A stretch of DNA of 64,000 bases from Amycolatopsis camponoti. Lineage in GTDB: Bacteria > Actinomycetota > Actinomycetes > Mycobacteriales > Pseudonocardiaceae. Positions 33,525 to 40,921 of the stretch are shown piece after piece. Position 1 is the stretch's first letter; the number at the start of each line of letters is the position of its first letter. The stretch is from contig NZ_CABVGP010000003.1 of the NCBI RefSeq assembly GCF_902497555.1, positions 248,001-312,000 on the forward strand, written 5' to 3'. The translations under genes were made by a program, and so were the position numbers. The notes below the pieces were generated by a model. It made no database searches. It was not told where the DNA came from and saw nothing but the letters and a program-made list of their open reading frames with translations.

Positions 33525-35036
33525 TTATTCGGGACGCACGAGCGGGAAGAGGATCGTCTCCCGGATACCGAGACCGGTCAGCGCCATGAGGAGCCGGTCG
33601 ATCCCCATTCCGACGCCACCGCTCGGCGGCATTCCGTACTCCAGGGCCCTCAGGAAATCCTCGTCGAGGCGCATGGCTTCGCTATCGCCCTGCGCGGCCA
33701 GCAGCGACTGTTCGGTGAGCCGTTCCCGTTCGACGACCGGATCGACCAGCTCGGAGTATCCGGTGGCGAGTTCGAATCCGCGCACGTAGAGGTCCCACTT
33801 CTCGGCCACCCCGGCCCGCGAGCGGTGCTGCCTCGTCAATGGGGACGTCTCCAGCGGAAAATCACGGACAAACGTGGGAGCGTGCAGGTGATCTCCGACG
33901 AGGTGCTCCCACAGTTCCTCGACCAGCTTCCCGTGACCCAGCTTCGGATCCACTTCCAGGCCCCTGGCCTGCGCGAATCCGTGCAGTTTGGCGGCGGGCG
34001 TCTCCGGCGTCACCTCTTCGCCGAGGGAATCGGACAACGACTCGTACATTCCGAGTGTGGTCCATTCGCCGGACAGGTCGTACTCCGAACCGTCGGGCAG
34101 GGTGATGACCTGGGTGTCCAGCACCGCTTGCGCGGCCTCCTGGATCAGCTCCCGCGTCATCACCGCATTCGTGTCGTAAGTGGCGTAGGCCTCGTAGTAC
34201 TCGAGCATCGCGAACTCCGGCGAGTGCGAGGAGTCGCTGCCCTCGTTCCGGAAGTTGCGGTTGATCTCGAAGACCTTCTCGATGCCGCCGACGACGCAGC
34301 GCTTGAGGTAGAGCTCCGGCGCGATCCGCAGGAAGAGCTCCATGTCGAACGCGTTCGAGTGCGTGACGAACGGGCGGGCCGCGGCGCCGCCGTGCAGCGT
34401 CTGCAGCATCGGCGTCTCGACCTCGGTGAACCCGCGGCGGTGGAACGACTCCCGCAGCGAACGGACCACGCCGGCGCGCGTGCGCACGACGTCCCGCGCG
34501 CGCGGGCGCATGATGAGGTCGACGTAGCGCTGGCGGATCCGCGTCTCCTCGGCCAGGTCCTTGAAGGCGTTCGGCAGCGGGCGCAGCGCCTTCGACGTGA
34601 TGCGCCAGGCGTCGGCCATCACGGACAGCTCGCCGCGCTTGGACGTGATGACCTCACCCTGCACGAACACGTGGTCGCCGAGGTCGACGTCGGACTTCCA
34701 CGCGGCCAGCGCGTCCTCGCCGACCTTCGCCAGGCTGATCATGGCCTGCAGCTCGGTGCCGTCACCCTCGCGGAGGCTGGCGAAGCACAGCTTGCCCGTG
34801 TTGCGCAGGAACATCACCCGGCCGGTGACGCCCACGGTCTCGCCGGTGGCGGTGTCGACGGGCAGCCCTTCATGCGCGGCGCGCACCTCGGCCAGCGAGT
34901 GCGTGCGGGGTACCTCGACCGGGTAGGGATCGATACCCTCCGCGAGGATCCGGTCGCGCTTCTCCCGGCGCACCCGCATCTGCTCGGGCAGTTCGTCTTC
35001 GGCGGGCTCGCTGGTGGGAGGGGGCTTTTCGGTCAT
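33525..35036 (-). CDS. lysS: class II lysine--tRNA ligase
   Basis: This 503-residue protein has an N-terminal OB-fold anticodon-binding domain (about residues 60-170). The class II catalytic core shows motif 2 [20 protein letters not shown] and motif 3 [15 protein letters not shown]. It charges tRNA-Lys. The N-terminal extension of some 20 residues rich in Glu and Pro is not conserved. No LysX-type N-terminal membrane domain is present, so this is the housekeeping enzyme. Gene order with lsr2 downstream and coaX-panD-panC upstream matches the mycobacterial arrangement, interrupted here by a methyltransferase and a small membrane protein gene on the other strand. Confidence 0.97.
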   Translation of the reverse strand: MTEKPPPTSEPAEDELPEQMRVRREKRDRILAEGIDPYPVEVPRTHSLAEVRAAHEGLPVDTATGETVGVTGRVMFLRNTGKLCFASLREGDGTELQAMISLAKVGEDALAAWKSDVDLGDHVFVQGEVITSKRGELSVMADAWRITSKALRPLPNAFKDLAEETRIRQRYVDLIMRPRARDVVRTRAGVVRSLRESFHRRGFTEVETPMLQTLHGGAAARPFVTHSNAFDMELFLRIAPELYLKRCVVGGIEKVFEINRNFRNEGSDSSHSPEFAMLEYYEAYATYDTNAVMTRELIQEAAQAVLDTQVITLPDGSEYDLSGEWTTLGMYESLSDSLGEEVTPETPAAKLHGFAQARGLEVDPKLGHGKLVEELWEHLVGDHLHAPTFVRDFPLETSPLTRQHRSRAGVAEKWDLYVRGFELATGYSELVDPVVERERLTEQSLLAAQGDSEAMRLDEDFLRALEYGMPPSGGVGMGIDRLLMALTGLGIRETILFPLVRPE

Positions 35037-35212
35037 GGCCCTAGGGTACGAACCCGGCTGAGCGCTACGCCAACCGGATTACCTTTCCTTTCCGTCCATA
35101 CCGCGTCGTTCGTTAGCGATCCGGCTACAGTCACGGCCGATGGCTTTCGCGGCAACGGTTGCTCGCCGCTCGAAGGTCGGCCCGCTTCCGGCCGGATCGG
35201 TAACCTGGCCCG

Positions 35213-35965
35213 GTGAGTGACCCCACGCACGCCCAGCGTGCTTCTTCCTTCGGCAGCCGAGCGGCCGCGTACGCCGAGCACCGGCCCGGCTACCCGCGGG
35301 AAGCGATCGAATGGGGCCTTTCGGGCGCGACCGGAACGCCGCGCCGGGTGCTCGACCTGGGTGCCGGAACGGGCAAGCTCACCCTCGGCCTGGCCGAGCT
35401 CGGACTCGACGTCACGGCGGTCGAACCCGACCCGGAAATGCGCGCCGAACTGGCGCGGACCGTGCCCGGGGCGGCGTCTCTGGAGGGCCGGGCGGAACGG
35501 ATCCCGTTGCCCGACGCCGGAGTCGACGCGGTTTTCGTCGGCCAGGCGTTCCATTGGTTCGACGTGCCGGCGGCGATGACGGAGATCGCGCGCGTGCTGC
35601 GCCCGGGCGGCGTGCTGGTGCCGATGTGGAACTACGAAGACGATTCGGTGCCGTGGGTCGAGCAGTTCACCTCACTCGGCCGCGATGGGGCCCGGAAGCC
35701 GGCCCGGACGGACGATTTGCGAGAGATGGCGCACCCGGAGTTCGCCGCGTTCGAAAGCGATCGGTTTCGCCATGTGCAACGGCGGACGGCGGAGAGCCTG
35801 CTGGAAACGATCGGGACGTATTCGATGGTGATCGTCTCGGCGCCGGACGAGTCGTCGGCGATGCTGACGCGGATGCGCGAGTTCCTGTCGGCGAATCCGG
35901 CGACGGCGGACGGCGAGTTCGACCTGCCCCTGATCACCTGGGCTCTCCGCGCGCGACGCCGGTGA
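35213..35965 (+). CDS. class I SAM-dependent methyltransferase
   Basis: This 250-residue protein has the Methyltransf_11 pattern: motif I VLDLGAGTGKLTLGL (about residue 45), the acidic motif II VTAVEPDPEM, and the post-motif region FVGQAFHWFDVPAAM with MTEIARVLRPGG. The HWF variant is common in actinomycete paralogues of this type. The acceptor (small molecule or macromolecule) is unknown. The start is GTG 35213. It is divergent from lysS, with 176 bases between. A small membrane protein gene follows on the same strand but has its own promoter. Confidence 0.85.
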   Translation: MSDPTHAQRASSFGSRAAAYAEHRPGYPREAIEWGLSGATGTPRRVLDLGAGTGKLTLGLAELGLDVTAVEPDPEMRAELARTVPGAASLEGRAERIPLPDAGVDAVFVGQAFHWFDVPAAMTEIARVLRPGGVLVPMWNYEDDSVPWVEQFTSLGRDGARKPARTDDLREMAHPEFAAFESDRFRHVQRRTAESLLETIGTYSMVIVSAPDESSAMLTRMREFLSANPATADGEFDLPLITWALRARRR

Positions 35966-35986
35966 GACATTTTTCGTCACCACGCA

Positions 35987-36017
35987 TTGACCTCGATCAA
36001 GCTCGAGGTTCGACACT
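35987..36017 (+). promoter_or_regulatory. MerR-type promoter with 19-base spacer and palindromic operator
   Basis: TTGACC (35987-35992) and GACACT (36012-36017) are 19 bases apart, the unusually long spacing that MerR-family activators untwist. The spacer holds a palindrome with perfect 7-base arms, ACCTCGA (35990-35996) and TCGAGGT (36003-36009), separated by six bases. The -10 element ends six bases before ATG 36024, so the message would be leaderless. Confidence 0.65.
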
Positions 36018-36023
36018 GGTGTG

Positions 36024-36425
36024 ATGAGCAGGAAATCACTGGGGCGGACCCTGATCTCGCTGGTGTCATTGGTGACGGCCGTGGGCCCGTACCGCGCCGA
36101 CTGGAACGAAACGCACGTCAAGAACCCCGCTTGGCCACCGCACGCGAAGTTCCACAACGGCCAGACGATGAGCCTCGGGCTCGCGCTCGGGACCACCAGC
36201 CTCTGGCAGCTGTGGCGCCGCCCGACCCGGGAGAGCCTCGACGCGGGGGCGGTCCTGGCATCCCTGTACTGGCTGACGCAGATCTCCGCGCTGGCCTATC
36301 CGGGTTCGAAGGCGGTGGACCCGCCGGGGACGGCCAAGTTCCCCCAGGCCGTGGTGGCTTTCCCGGCGTTGGGCATCACCGCGCTGGGCTACCTGCTGGA
36401 GCGACGCCGGCTGGCTCGCGACTAG
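36024..36425 (+). CDS. small membrane protein (DUF6640-like), probably MerR-activated
   Basis: This 133-residue protein has four hydrophobic segments (about residues 8-25, 48-62, 75-92 and 105-124). Between the first two is a conserved-looking loop, YRADWNETHVKNPAWPPHAKFH, rich in His and Trp. The order of segments and this loop resemble DUF6640 proteins, whose function is unknown; recognition is moderate. I chose ATG 36024; a GTG at 36021 directly before it is possible. The MerR-type promoter upstream suggests induction by a metal, a drug or redox stress. It converges with coaX, three bases away. Confidence 0.65.
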   Translation: MSRKSLGRTLISLVSLVTAVGPYRADWNETHVKNPAWPPHAKFHNGQTMSLGLALGTTSLWQLWRRPTRESLDAGAVLASLYWLTQISALAYPGSKAVDPPGTAKFPQAVVAFPALGITALGYLLERRRLARD

Positions 36426-36428
36426 CCG

Positions 36429-37205
36429 TCAGGACCGGATGTTCCGCTCGAACACCAGCCGCAAGCCGAGCAGCGTCAAGTCCGGCACGTGCTCGGTGAT
36501 CGTCTCCGACTCGCTGATCACCAGGGGCGCCAAGCCACCGGTCGCCAGGACCGCCACCGGTTCCGTGCCGTTCGGCGACAGCTCCCGGACGATCCGCCGG
36601 ACCAGCCCGTCGACCTGGCCGGCGAAGCCGTACAGGATCCCCGACTGCAGGCACTCCACGGTGTTCTTCCCGATCACCGACCGCGGCGGCACCAGCTCGA
36701 CCTTCCGCAACGCCGCCGCGCGCAACGCCAGCGCGTCCACCGAAATCTCGATGCCCGGCGCGAACGCCCCGCCCAGGAACTCGCCCCGGGCGGAAATGGC
36801 GTCCACGTTGGTCGACGTCCCGAAGTCGACGACCACGCACGCCGAATCGTGGAGGTGGTGCGCGGCCAGCGTGTTCATCAGCCGGTCCGCGCCCACCTCC
36901 TTCGGGTTGTCCACCAGCAGGGCCACGCCCGTGCGGACGCCCGGCTCCACCACGATCTTCGGGACCCGGTCGTAGTAGCGCGAAAGCATCACCCGCAGCT
37001 CGCGCAGCACCGCCGGCACCGTCGACAGCGCGCTGATGCCCGTCACCGCGTCCGCGTGCGGGCCCAGCAGGCCGCGCACCGTCAACGCCAGCTCGTCGGC
37101 CGTCATGCGCGCGTCCGTGCGCATGCGCCAGTCCCCGACGAGTTCGGTGCCGGAGTACAGCCCCAACACGATGTTCGTGTTGCCGACGTCGACGGTGAGC
37201 AGCAA
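36429..37205 (-). CDS. coaX: type III pantothenate kinase
   Basis: This 258-residue ASKHA-fold kinase phosphorylates pantothenate, the first committed step of CoA synthesis. Motifs: N-terminal phosphate loop DVGNTNIVLGLY, EVGADRLMN, the catalytic-region VVDFGTSTNVDAIS, and GGAFAPGIEIS. The enzyme is insensitive to CoA feedback as a class. It is encoded five bases after panD, in the order panC-panD-coaX seen in mycobacteria. The start is at 37205, with the panD stop close upstream. Confidence 0.95.
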   Translation of the reverse strand: MLLTVDVGNTNIVLGLYSGTELVGDWRMRTDARMTADELALTVRGLLGPHADAVTGISALSTVPAVLRELRVMLSRYYDRVPKIVVEPGVRTGVALLVDNPKEVGADRLMNTLAAHHLHDSACVVVDFGTSTNVDAISARGEFLGGAFAPGIEISVDALALRAAALRKVELVPPRSVIGKNTVECLQSGILYGFAGQVDGLVRRIVRELSPNGTEPVAVLATGGLAPLVISESETITEHVPDLTLLGLRLVFERNIRS

Positions 37206-37210
37206 GCGGG

Positions 37211-37708
37211 TCAGCTTTCCGCGTGCAGCAGCGCGTCGAGGCGGCGGGCGTCCGCCGTCTCCGCGACCGGGAACACCGCCGTCTCCTCTTCCGGCGGCAG
37301 CGTCACCGTGCCGGACAGCAGCCCCGAGCCCTCGGGCGCGTAGCCCGGATCGGCGTGCCGGTGGACGATCCGGTTGTCCGCGTCGACGAACACCACGCGT
37401 GGCTCGTACGTCGCGGCTTCGGCGTCGTCCATCTGGCCGTACGAAATGAGGATCACCAGGTCGCCCGGGTGCACCAGGTGCGCCGCGGCGCCGTTGATGC
37501 CGAGCACGCCGGTACCGCGCTCACCCTTGATGACGTAGGTCTCCAGCCGCGCGCCGTTGGTGACGTCCACAATGGACACCTGTTCCCCCGGCAGCAGGTC
37601 CGCGGCCTCCATCAGGTCCTCGTCGACCGTCACCGAGCCGACGTAGTGCAGGTCGGCCTGGGTCACGGTGACGCGGTGGATCTTCGACTTGAGCATCGTG
37701 CGGTACAT
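37211..37708 (-). CDS. panD: aspartate 1-decarboxylase proenzyme
   Basis: This 165-residue pyruvoyl enzyme makes beta-alanine from aspartate for pantothenate. The self-cleavage site is [13 protein letters not shown] (between Gly28 and Ser29; Ser becomes the pyruvoyl group), with the conserved N-terminal [18 protein letters not shown]. The domain up to [17 protein letters not shown] is complete. The C-terminal tail of about 45 residues is longer than in M. tuberculosis PanD (139 residues in all); there the C-terminus governs ClpC1-dependent turnover. The gene lies nine bases after panC. Confidence 0.95.
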   Translation of the reverse strand: MYRTMLKSKIHRVTVTQADLHYVGSVTVDEDLMEAADLLPGEQVSIVDVTNGARLETYVIKGERGTGVLGINGAAAHLVHPGDLVILISYGQMDDAEAATYEPRVVFVDADNRIVHRHADPGYAPEGSGLLSGTVTLPPEEETAVFPVAETADARRLDALLHAES

Positions 37709-37717
37709 AGTGGACTC

Positions 37718-38629
37718 CTATTCCCCTGCGTCCCGCTCCGGCTGCGCTGGGTGATCTACCGAAGCACCGAGCAACACCGGAACGTTGTCGATCAGCCGGG
37801 TACTCCCCACCCGGGCCGCGATCAACAGTCGTGCCTCACCGTCGACGGGCGCGGGCCCGAGGTCGGTTCCCCTCAACTCCAGGTAATCCACCTCGACCGC
37901 GGGCCGCGCGGCCAGGGTCTTCCACGCGGTCTCGAGGACCGCGTCGGCACCGTCGCGCCCGACGAACGCCCCCGCGGTGAGGGCGGCCGACAGGACGACG
38001 GCGTCTTCACGCTGTTCGGGCGTCAGATAGACGTTGCGCGACGACAGCGCCAGCCCGCCGCGCTCCCGCACCGTCGGCACGCCCATGACGTGCGTGTCGA
38101 TGTTCAGGTCGCGCACCATCCGCTTGATCAGGACCAGCTGCTGGTAGTCCTTCTCACCGAAGAGCGCGTAGTCCGGGCGAAGCAGGTTGAACAGCTTCGC
38201 CACGACGGTGAGCACGCCGGCGAAGTGGCCGGGCCGGACAAGGCCCTCCAGCTCGTCTCCGAGCGGGCCCGGGTGCACGGTCACGACGGCGCCTTCGCCG
38301 TAGAGGGCGTCGGCGCTGGGCGTGAACGCGATTTCGACGCCGTCCTCGGTCAGCACGGCCAGATCGGCGTCGAGCGGCCGCGGGTACGCCTCGAAGTCCT
38401 CGCCCTCGCCGAACTGCAGCGGGTTGACGAAGATCGAGGTCGCCACGACGTTGTTCGGCAGCCGCTTCGCGCGGCGGATCAGCTCGCGGTGCCCGGCGTG
38501 CAGCGCGCCCATGGTCGGCACGAGCGCCAGCTTGCGGCCGACGCCGTGCAGGGCCTTGCTGACCTGGCTCATCTGCTCGGGCGACGCGAACGTGTTCAGC
38601 GTGCCGCGGCTGAATTTCGGTGTGGTCAC
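37718..38629 (-). CDS. panC: pantothenate synthetase
   Basis: This 303-residue enzyme joins pantoate and beta-alanine using ATP. Family signatures: PTMGALHAGHRELIRRA (ATP-binding HxGH), SIFVNPLQFGEGEDF, GPLGDELEGLVRPGHFAGVLTVV split across residues 120-145, GEKDYQQL and SSRNVYLT. The start at 38629 overlaps the stop of the DUF2520 gene by four bases, so the two are translated in step. The order DUF2520-panC-panD-coaX is that of Rv3603c-Rv3600c in M. tuberculosis. Confidence 0.96.
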   Translation of the reverse strand: MTTPKFSRGTLNTFASPEQMSQVSKALHGVGRKLALVPTMGALHAGHRELIRRAKRLPNNVVATSIFVNPLQFGEGEDFEAYPRPLDADLAVLTEDGVEIAFTPSADALYGEGAVVTVHPGPLGDELEGLVRPGHFAGVLTVVAKLFNLLRPDYALFGEKDYQQLVLIKRMVRDLNIDTHVMGVPTVRERGGLALSSRNVYLTPEQREDAVVLSAALTAGAFVGRDGADAVLETAWKTLAARPAVEVDYLELRGTDLGPAPVDGEARLLIAARVGSTRLIDNVPVLLGASVDHPAQPERDAGE

Positions 38630-39531
38630 TGGTCTTGGTGCCCTTCGGCGGGATCGTCGAGGAGTTCGGTGAGGTCCTTGGCGGCCGCGGTGTCCAGCAG
38701 CCCGGCAGCCGAGGAACGCGCCACCGTGCGCTTGGCCAGTGCGCGGTAGGCCGGCGCCACGTCCGGCGCCCGGTCCGCCAGCACCGCGAGGTGCTTGCGG
38801 ACGGTACCGGTGTCGCCACGCGCGACCGGGCCCGTGAGCGCGCGGTCGCCGTGTCGGAGAACATTATCCAACGCCGCCGAAAGCAGTGGCGCCACCAGGC
38901 GTTCGGAATGCCCGATTCCCGCTTCCCGCAACATTTCCGCGCAGTCGGCGACCAGCGTCATCAGGTGGTTCGCGCCATGGGTCAACGCTGCGTGGTAGAG
39001 CGCTCGCACGGAGTCGGGGATGCGCACCGGCTCGGCCCCCATCTCGACCGCGAGGGCCTCGCCGACGCTCCACGCAGCGTCGTCGCCGGCCGCCGCCGTG
39101 ACGCCGATGCTGCACGCCGCCAGCCGCTCGAGGTCCTCCTCGCGGCCGGTGAACGTCATCACCGGGTGCAGCGCCAGCGGCAGCGCGCCGGCCTCGGCGG
39201 CGGGCGCCAGCACGTCGATGCCCTGGGCGCCGGAGGTGTGCACGACGATCTGCCCGGGCCGGAGCGACCCGGTCGCGACGAGCCCGCGGACCATCCCGGC
39301 CAGCGCGTCGTCGGGGAGGGCGAGGATCACCAGGTCCGCCGCGCGGACGGTTTCGTCGGGCGGCAGCAGCGGCACGTCGGGGAGGAGGCGTTCGGCACGG
39401 GCCAGCGACGCGGCGGACAGCCCCGACGCGGCGACCACGGTGTGCCCCGCCCGGGCCAGCGCGGCGCCGAGCACACTGCCCACGCGGCCGGCGGAAACGA
39501 CACCGACCGCGAGACGAGCGGGCCTATTCAT
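38626..39531 (-). CDS. Rossmann-like and DUF2520 domain protein of the pantothenate operon
   Basis: This 301-residue dehydrogenase-like protein has an N-terminal NAD(P)-binding domain (VGVVSAGRVGSVLGAALARAG, then ILALPDDALAGMV) and a C-terminal helical DUF2520 domain with a conserved HPVMTF segment. The architecture is that of the 6-phosphogluconate dehydrogenase/ketopantoate reductase superfamily. Its start is ATG 39531 and it overlaps panC. It is the counterpart of Rv3603c. Because it is welded to panC and no panE is seen, a role in ketopantoate reduction is attractive but unproven. Confidence 0.88.
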   Translation of the reverse strand: MNRPARLAVGVVSAGRVGSVLGAALARAGHTVVAASGLSAASLARAERLLPDVPLLPPDETVRAADLVILALPDDALAGMVRGLVATGSLRPGQIVVHTSGAQGIDVLAPAAEAGALPLALHPVMTFTGREEDLERLAACSIGVTAAAGDDAAWSVGEALAVEMGAEPVRIPDSVRALYHAALTHGANHLMTLVADCAEMLREAGIGHSERLVAPLLSAALDNVLRHGDRALTGPVARGDTGTVRKHLAVLADRAPDVAPAYRALAKRTVARSSAAGLLDTAAAKDLTELLDDPAEGHQDQ

Positions 39532-39675
39532 GGCGTGCGCCTGTGGACGCTCATGGCGGGCAGACTCCCTCTGCTCTCGTTCCAGTCCCGTTCCGGGTAC
39601 CGGACGAACGGCGCGAGACTAACTCGATTGAGCGCGTGGCGTTGAACCCGGGTGACCAGCTTCACCCGGACCGGG

Positions 39676-40842
39676 TCACCCTTGCGGAGCTTCCTGGGCG
39701 AGGCGCGTCGCCTCCGCCCGAGCGGCCTTCAACGTGTGCAGCAGCTCCTGCTGCCGTTGCCGGTCGACGTCGGTGGTGAGCTCCCGCCGGTCCAGGAAGG
39801 CGAGCTCGGTCACGCTCGCCTGGTAGACGGCGACGGCTTTGGCGGCCTGTTTGCCGGACTGGCGCTTCGCCTGTCGCCGCCAGGCCCGGCGGCCGGGCAG
39901 GCTGGCCAGCAGGTCGACCTCCGACGGCGCGATCCAGCGCGCCGCGGCCATGTGCGGCAGGGCGGTCGCGATGATCCGCTGCTCACGCCGTCTCTGGAGG
40001 ACGACCAGGTAGACCACGCCGAGGAAGAGCGGCAACATGATCAGGAAGTAGACGGTGAGGAACTTCGACCCGCCGAGCAGCGCGGCGCTGTTCCACAGCG
40101 CGTGCAGGCAGACGGCGGCCAGGTAGCCGGCGAGCGGCGCGAGGACCTTCAGGTACTTCGTGGTGGTCCGCGCGGCGATACCGATGCCGATGCCGGTCAG
40201 CACGGCGAACAGCGGGTGCGTGAACGGCGCGAGGACACCGCGGAGGAAGAACGCCGTGATGACGCCCTGGCTGTGCCCGTCGCCGAAGCCGTAGTCGTTG
40301 AAGGCCCGGCCGAAGTAGTAGATGTTCTCGGTGAACGCGAAGCCGGCGGCGCTGAAGCCGGCGTAGACGACCCCGTCCACGACGCCGTCGAACTCGCTGG
40401 ACCGGCGCCAGAGGATGAGGACGACGAAGAGCGCCTTCGCGGCCTCCTCGACGATGGGCGCGGAGACCAGGGCGGCGACGGTGTTGCCGCTGCCCTTGCC
40501 GAGCAGCTCGTCCCCGACGGCTTCGGCGGTCGTGTTGATGAGCAGCGCGGTGATCGTCGCGATGCAGGCGCCCCAGGCGAAGGCGAGCAGCAGGAACTTG
40601 GCCGGTTCGGGCTCCCAGCGGTCGACCCAGAGGAACCCGGCGACCACGCCCGCGACCGGTACGAGGGCGGCGAGGACGCCGATGGTGACGGCGAGGGGTC
40701 CGACCCGCGCCGTGGCCACGGCGAACAGGACCAGGCCGCACAAGGCGACGACCAGCAGCCCGAGCACCGGCAGCAGCACGGTGATCCGGCGAGGCCGCCG
40801 TCCGCGATCAAGTCCCGTCGCGGGCGAGAGGGTTCCGCTCAC
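39676..40842 (-). CDS. PrsW family intramembrane metalloprotease
   Basis: This 388-residue membrane protein has about eight or nine membrane segments and the PrsW/CPBP-type motifs: VEEAAKALFVVL (EExxK), FAFTENIYYFG (FxxxEN), and histidines in THPLFAV and LHALWN. These are the predicted metal ligands inside the membrane. A cytoplasmic, basic C-terminal tail of about 90 residues follows. PrsW of Bacillus cleaves an anti-sigma factor; the target here is unknown. It is inserted between the DUF2520 and DUF6779 genes compared with M. tuberculosis. Confidence 0.88.
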   Translation of the reverse strand: MSGTLSPATGLDRGRRPRRITVLLPVLGLLVVALCGLVLFAVATARVGPLAVTIGVLAALVPVAGVVAGFLWVDRWEPEPAKFLLLAFAWGACIATITALLINTTAEAVGDELLGKGSGNTVAALVSAPIVEEAAKALFVVLILWRRSSEFDGVVDGVVYAGFSAAGFAFTENIYYFGRAFNDYGFGDGHSQGVITAFFLRGVLAPFTHPLFAVLTGIGIGIAARTTTKYLKVLAPLAGYLAAVCLHALWNSAALLGGSKFLTVYFLIMLPLFLGVVYLVVLQRRREQRIIATALPHMAAARWIAPSEVDLLASLPGRRAWRRQAKRQSGKQAAKAVAVYQASVTELAFLDRRELTTDVDRQRQQELLHTLKAARAEATRLAQEAPQG

Positions 40843-40921
40843 AGCCGGTCACCCTACGCAGACCGGACAGGAAGAGAAACGCCACCTGGCACACACGGCG
40901 CGTCCCGCGGCCCGGCCGGGC

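Noticed and set aside
35037..35212. tRNA-Lys gene near lysS
   Set aside because: No cloverleaf, T-loop or anticodon arm could be found in this gap or elsewhere in the window.
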